Assembly (NCBI GenBank): GCA_017548275.1 | Contig: JAFZAH010000051.1 | Coordinates: forward strand, 1 to 64,000 | Length of the DNA: 64,000 nt | From: Prevotella sp. | GTDB taxonomy: Bacteria > Bacteroidota > Bacteroidia > Bacteroidales > Bacteroidaceae | Direction of reading: 5' to 3' | Part shown: piece after piece, positions 61,910 to 64,000 of the stretch | Layout of the letters: the number at the start of each line of letters is the position of its first letter | Numbering within the stretch: the stretch's first letter is position 1 | The notes under the pieces: generated by a model | Told to the model about the DNA's origin: nothing | Seen by the model: only the letters and a program-made list of their open reading frames with translations | Databases searched by the model: none | Position numbers and translations under genes: made by a program

Positions 61910-63298
61910 ATGATGAAGAAATTTTCAATCGCATGTATGGTTCTCTCAACTGCCCTGTTCGTCAGTTGCGGACTGTACCAGAAATATGAGCGTCCCGAAA
62001 TAAATACCACGGGACTGATACGCGACAATGTGTCGCTCACCGATACGTTGGTGGCACGTGATACCGCATCGTTCGGCAATCTGCCGTGGCGTAGTCTCTT
62101 CACCGACCCATATCTGCAAAACCTCATCGAGAAAGGGTTGGAGAACAACACCGACCTGCTCAATGCCGCACTCAACGTGGAGATGGCTGAGGCGCAACTT
62201 AAAGCCTCGAAATTGGCGTTCCTGCCGCAGTTCACTTTCTCACCGCAGGGAACGATAGCATCGTGGGACGGTAATGCTGCCACAAAGACCTATCAGTTGC
62301 CTATCGCTGCCTCGTGGAGCGTTGACCTCTTTGGTAATCTGCTCTCGCAGAAACGCAGTGCCCAGGTGTCGCTGCTTGCTACAAAGGATTATCAGGTGGT
62401 GGTGCAGTCGAGTGTCATCAGTGCTATCGCTAACATGTACTACACCCTGCTCATGCTCGACCGTCAGGTGGAGGTCCTCAATGACATGACGGGTCTGACC
62501 AAGGATACGTGGGACATGATGCAGATGCAGATGGACCTCGGTCGTGCACGTTCTACCAGTGTGCAGAGTGCTGAGGCCAATTACTACTCTGTGCAGGCGA
62601 AGATGACTGATATGACGCGTCAGATTCGTGAGGTGGAGAATTCTCTCTCTCTGCTTATCGGACAACCCGCACAGACCATTCAGCGTGGCAAACTCGAAGA
62701 CCAGTCTCTGCCATCAGAGTTCAGCACCGGTATCGGCATTCAATTGTTGGCCAACCGTGCCGACGTCCATGCCGCAGAGATGCAACTCGCTTCTTGTTTC
62801 TATAATGTGGAGACAGCACGTAGCCGGTTCTATCCTTCGTTGACCATCAGCCCGTCGGGCACCTTCACCAATAGTGGTGGCGGTGGCATCGTCAACCCTG
62901 GCAAGTGGTTGTTGTCGGCGGTGGGCTCGCTCGTGCAGCCCATCTTCATGAGAGGACAGTTGACCGCAGCACTCCGCGTATCCGAGGCACAGCAACAACA
63001 GGCTTACAACTCCTGGCAGAATGCTGTGTTGAAGGCCGGTAGTGAGGTGAGCAATGCGTTGGTGCAGTACAACTCGTCGGCGGAGAAAGCCGAATTGGAG
63101 CAGAAACAAATCACCGTGCTCGAGCAGAATGTGGAGCACACGCGAATGTTGTTCAAGAGTTCGGGCAGCAGTTATCTCGAGGTAATCAATGCTCAGCAGT
63201 CGCTGCTCAACGCCCAACTGTCAAAAATCACCGACGATTTCTATAAGATGCAAGCCGTGGTCAGTCTCTGGACAGCCCTCGGCGGCGGTGGAAAATAA
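61910..63298 (+). CDS. TolC-family outer-membrane channel lipoprotein
   Basis: This 462-residue lipoprotein (lipobox VSC, Cys20) is of the NodT/OprM type: two TolC repeats with long helical hairpins. The N-terminus after the lipobox (YQKYERPE) and DPYLQNLIEKGLENNTDLLN near 63 are typical. The second repeat begins near 265 (ANRADVHAAEMQLASC). It forms the outer-membrane exit duct of the RND pump. The start can be ATG 61910 or 61913. It is the last gene of the three-gene operon, 37 bp after the pump. Confidence 0.94.
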   Translation: MMKKFSIACMVLSTALFVSCGLYQKYERPEINTTGLIRDNVSLTDTLVARDTASFGNLPWRSLFTDPYLQNLIEKGLENNTDLLNAALNVEMAEAQLKASKLAFLPQFTFSPQGTIASWDGNAATKTYQLPIAASWSVDLFGNLLSQKRSAQVSLLATKDYQVVVQSSVISAIANMYYTLLMLDRQVEVLNDMTGLTKDTWDMMQMQMDLGRARSTSVQSAEANYYSVQAKMTDMTRQIREVENSLSLLIGQPAQTIQRGKLEDQSLPSEFSTGIGIQLLANRADVHAAEMQLASCFYNVETARSRFYPSLTISPSGTFTNSGGGGIVNPGKWLLSAVGSLVQPIFMRGQLTAALRVSEAQQQQAYNSWQNAVLKAGSEVSNALVQYNSSAEKAELEQKQITVLEQNVEHTRMLFKSSGSSYLEVINAQQSLLNAQLSKITDDFYKMQAVVSLWTALGGGGK

Positions 63299-63302
63299 TT
63301 CG

Positions 63303-63394
63303 GTAGAGGGTTGGGTCCCTTATCCCTCAACCCTCCTCCCTCAACCTTCTCTTAGTTAGAACACTAAACCCTCAACCCTCATCCCTAAACCCTA
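63303..63394. repeat. CCCTCAA-type repeats before the LpxA-like gene
   Basis: Degenerate 7-nt units (ccctcaa, ccctcct, ccctcaa and later ccctcaa, ccctcat) fill the gap between the TolC gene and ATG 63396. Confidence 0.7.
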
Positions 63395-63395
63395 T

Positions 63396-64000
63396 ATGAG
63401 CGACATCAGTCCAAAAGCCGAAATCGACCCCAGAGCGAAAATCGGCCAAAATTGCAAAATATTCCCCTTCGTCTATATCGAAGGCGATGTGGAGATTGGC
63501 GACAACTGTATCATCTTCCCCTTCGTCAGCATACTCAATGGCACACGAATGGGAAAAGGTAATAAAGTGCACCAAGGCTCAGTCATCGGCGCACTGCCGC
63601 AAGACTTTGAATTCAAAGGTGAGAAAAGTGAACTCATCATCGGCGACAATAACATCATCCGCGAGAATGTGGTCATCAACCGTGCCACACATACCGGCGG
63701 AAAGACCGTCATCGGCGATGACAACTTCCTGATGGAGGGCGCGCATATCTCTCACGACACTGTCGTGGGCAATTCTTGCGTCTTCGGTTACGGAACGAAA
63801 ATTGCCGGCGACTGTGTCATTGGCGACGGCGTCATCTTCTCATCAAGTGTCATCGAAAATGCCGGCACACGTGTGGGCGAAGGTTCGATGGTCATGGCAG
63901 GTACGGCTTTTTCGAAAGATGTGCCCCCTTACATCATCGCCGGTGGCAATCCTACCACTTACCACGGCATCAACTCTACGATGCTCACCTATCATGGTGT
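63396..64000 (+). CDS. LpxA-like acyltransferase, 3' end outside the window
   Basis: This is the first 201 residues of a left-handed beta-helix acyltransferase, open to the window end. Hexapeptide repeats run from residue 5. The LpxA-like segments NNIIRENVVINRATHTGG near 84, EGAHISHDTVVG near 114 and VPPYIIAGGNPTTYHGIN near 175 are present. His120 matches the catalytic His125 of E. coli LpxA. At the place of His144 (AGH) stands Asp139 (AGD). The canonical enzyme acylates UDP-GlcNAc in lipid A synthesis; the change suggests a paralogue with a different sugar or acyl group. The start is fixed by ATG 63396. Confidence 0.8.
   Translation, partial: MSDISPKAEIDPRAKIGQNCKIFPFVYIEGDVEIGDNCIIFPFVSILNGTRMGKGNKVHQGSVIGALPQDFEFKGEKSELIIGDNNIIRENVVINRATHTGGKTVIGDDNFLMEGAHISHDTVVGNSCVFGYGTKIAGDCVIGDGVIFSSSVIENAGTRVGEGSMVMAGTAFSKDVPPYIIAGGNPTTYHGINSTMLTYHG

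Noticed and set aside
1-64000. tRNA, rRNA, integrase or IS genes
   Set aside because: Read for on both strands; no tRNA arm pattern, rRNA segment, transposase or integrase motif was recognised.

Overview
The window looks like chromosomal DNA of a Bacteroidales bacterium, most likely Prevotellaceae. The signs are: promoters of the Bacteroidetes type (TTTG, about 20 bp, then TAnnTTTG) and no Shine-Dalgarno sites; many secreted or lipoprotein genes typical of the phylum (domains resembling DUF4249, DUF4251, DUF4840, DUF5686 and DUF4982); an ECF sigma / FecR-like / TonB-receptor module; and a myo-inositol-phosphate synthase cluster of a kind I associate with Prevotella. I see no rRNA, tRNA, prophage, IS element or CRISPR array.

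Layout. 1-1000: 3' part of an AAA+ ATPase, apparently N-terminally damaged. 1030-4743 (minus): ECF sigma factor, reduced FecR-like anti-sigma and STN-type TonB receptor. 5179-10344 (plus): GH2 and GH27 galactosidases and an unknown lipoprotein. 10379-17950 (minus): housekeeping genes in the order cysE, THUMP methyltransferase, DPP-IV peptidase, purD, a polytopic membrane protein, a DedA/YqaA-like protein. 18193-22983 (plus): five-gene inositol-lipid cluster (sugar-type nucleotidyltransferase, ATP-grasp protein, CDP-alcohol phosphatidyltransferase, HAD hydrolase, inositol-phosphate synthase), followed by a DUF5686 outer-membrane protein, a thioesterase, a LuxR-type regulator and a GH5 lipoprotein. 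28122-33582 (minus): TonB receptor, DUF4249 lipoprotein and a macroglobulin/plug-like protein. 34032-47843: LacI regulator, a beta-helix-like secreted protein, and GH31, GH2, PA14-GH31, a CDF transporter and another GH31. 47921-49570: DUF4251 lipoprotein and a TonB-C-domain protein. 49721-55309 (minus): xthA, DUF4840, folE, SPOR, tpiA, DoxX-like, DUF1599. 55727-63298 (plus): CCA-adding enzyme and an RND efflux tripartite operon. 63396-end: an LpxA-like acyltransferase cut by the window edge.

How the genes work together. The GH31/GH2/GH31(PA14)/GH5 set next to a LacI regulator fits the debranching of a xylose- and galactose-decorated beta-glucan such as xyloglucan, although no SusC/SusD pair is present. 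The inositol cluster fits synthesis of inositol 3-phosphate, its activation to CDP-inositol, and transfer to a lipid acceptor. This is the most interesting system in the window: the CDP-alcohol transferase has its fourth motif aspartate displaced by one residue, and an ATP-grasp enzyme of unknown role is built into the cluster.

A second theme is in the gene junctions. At least a dozen carry short tandem arrays of 7-9 nt units. Most junctions have their own unit, but a few unit families recur. The arrays often contain the upstream stop codon or end exactly at the downstream start codon. All calls come from reading the sequence; no database search was run.
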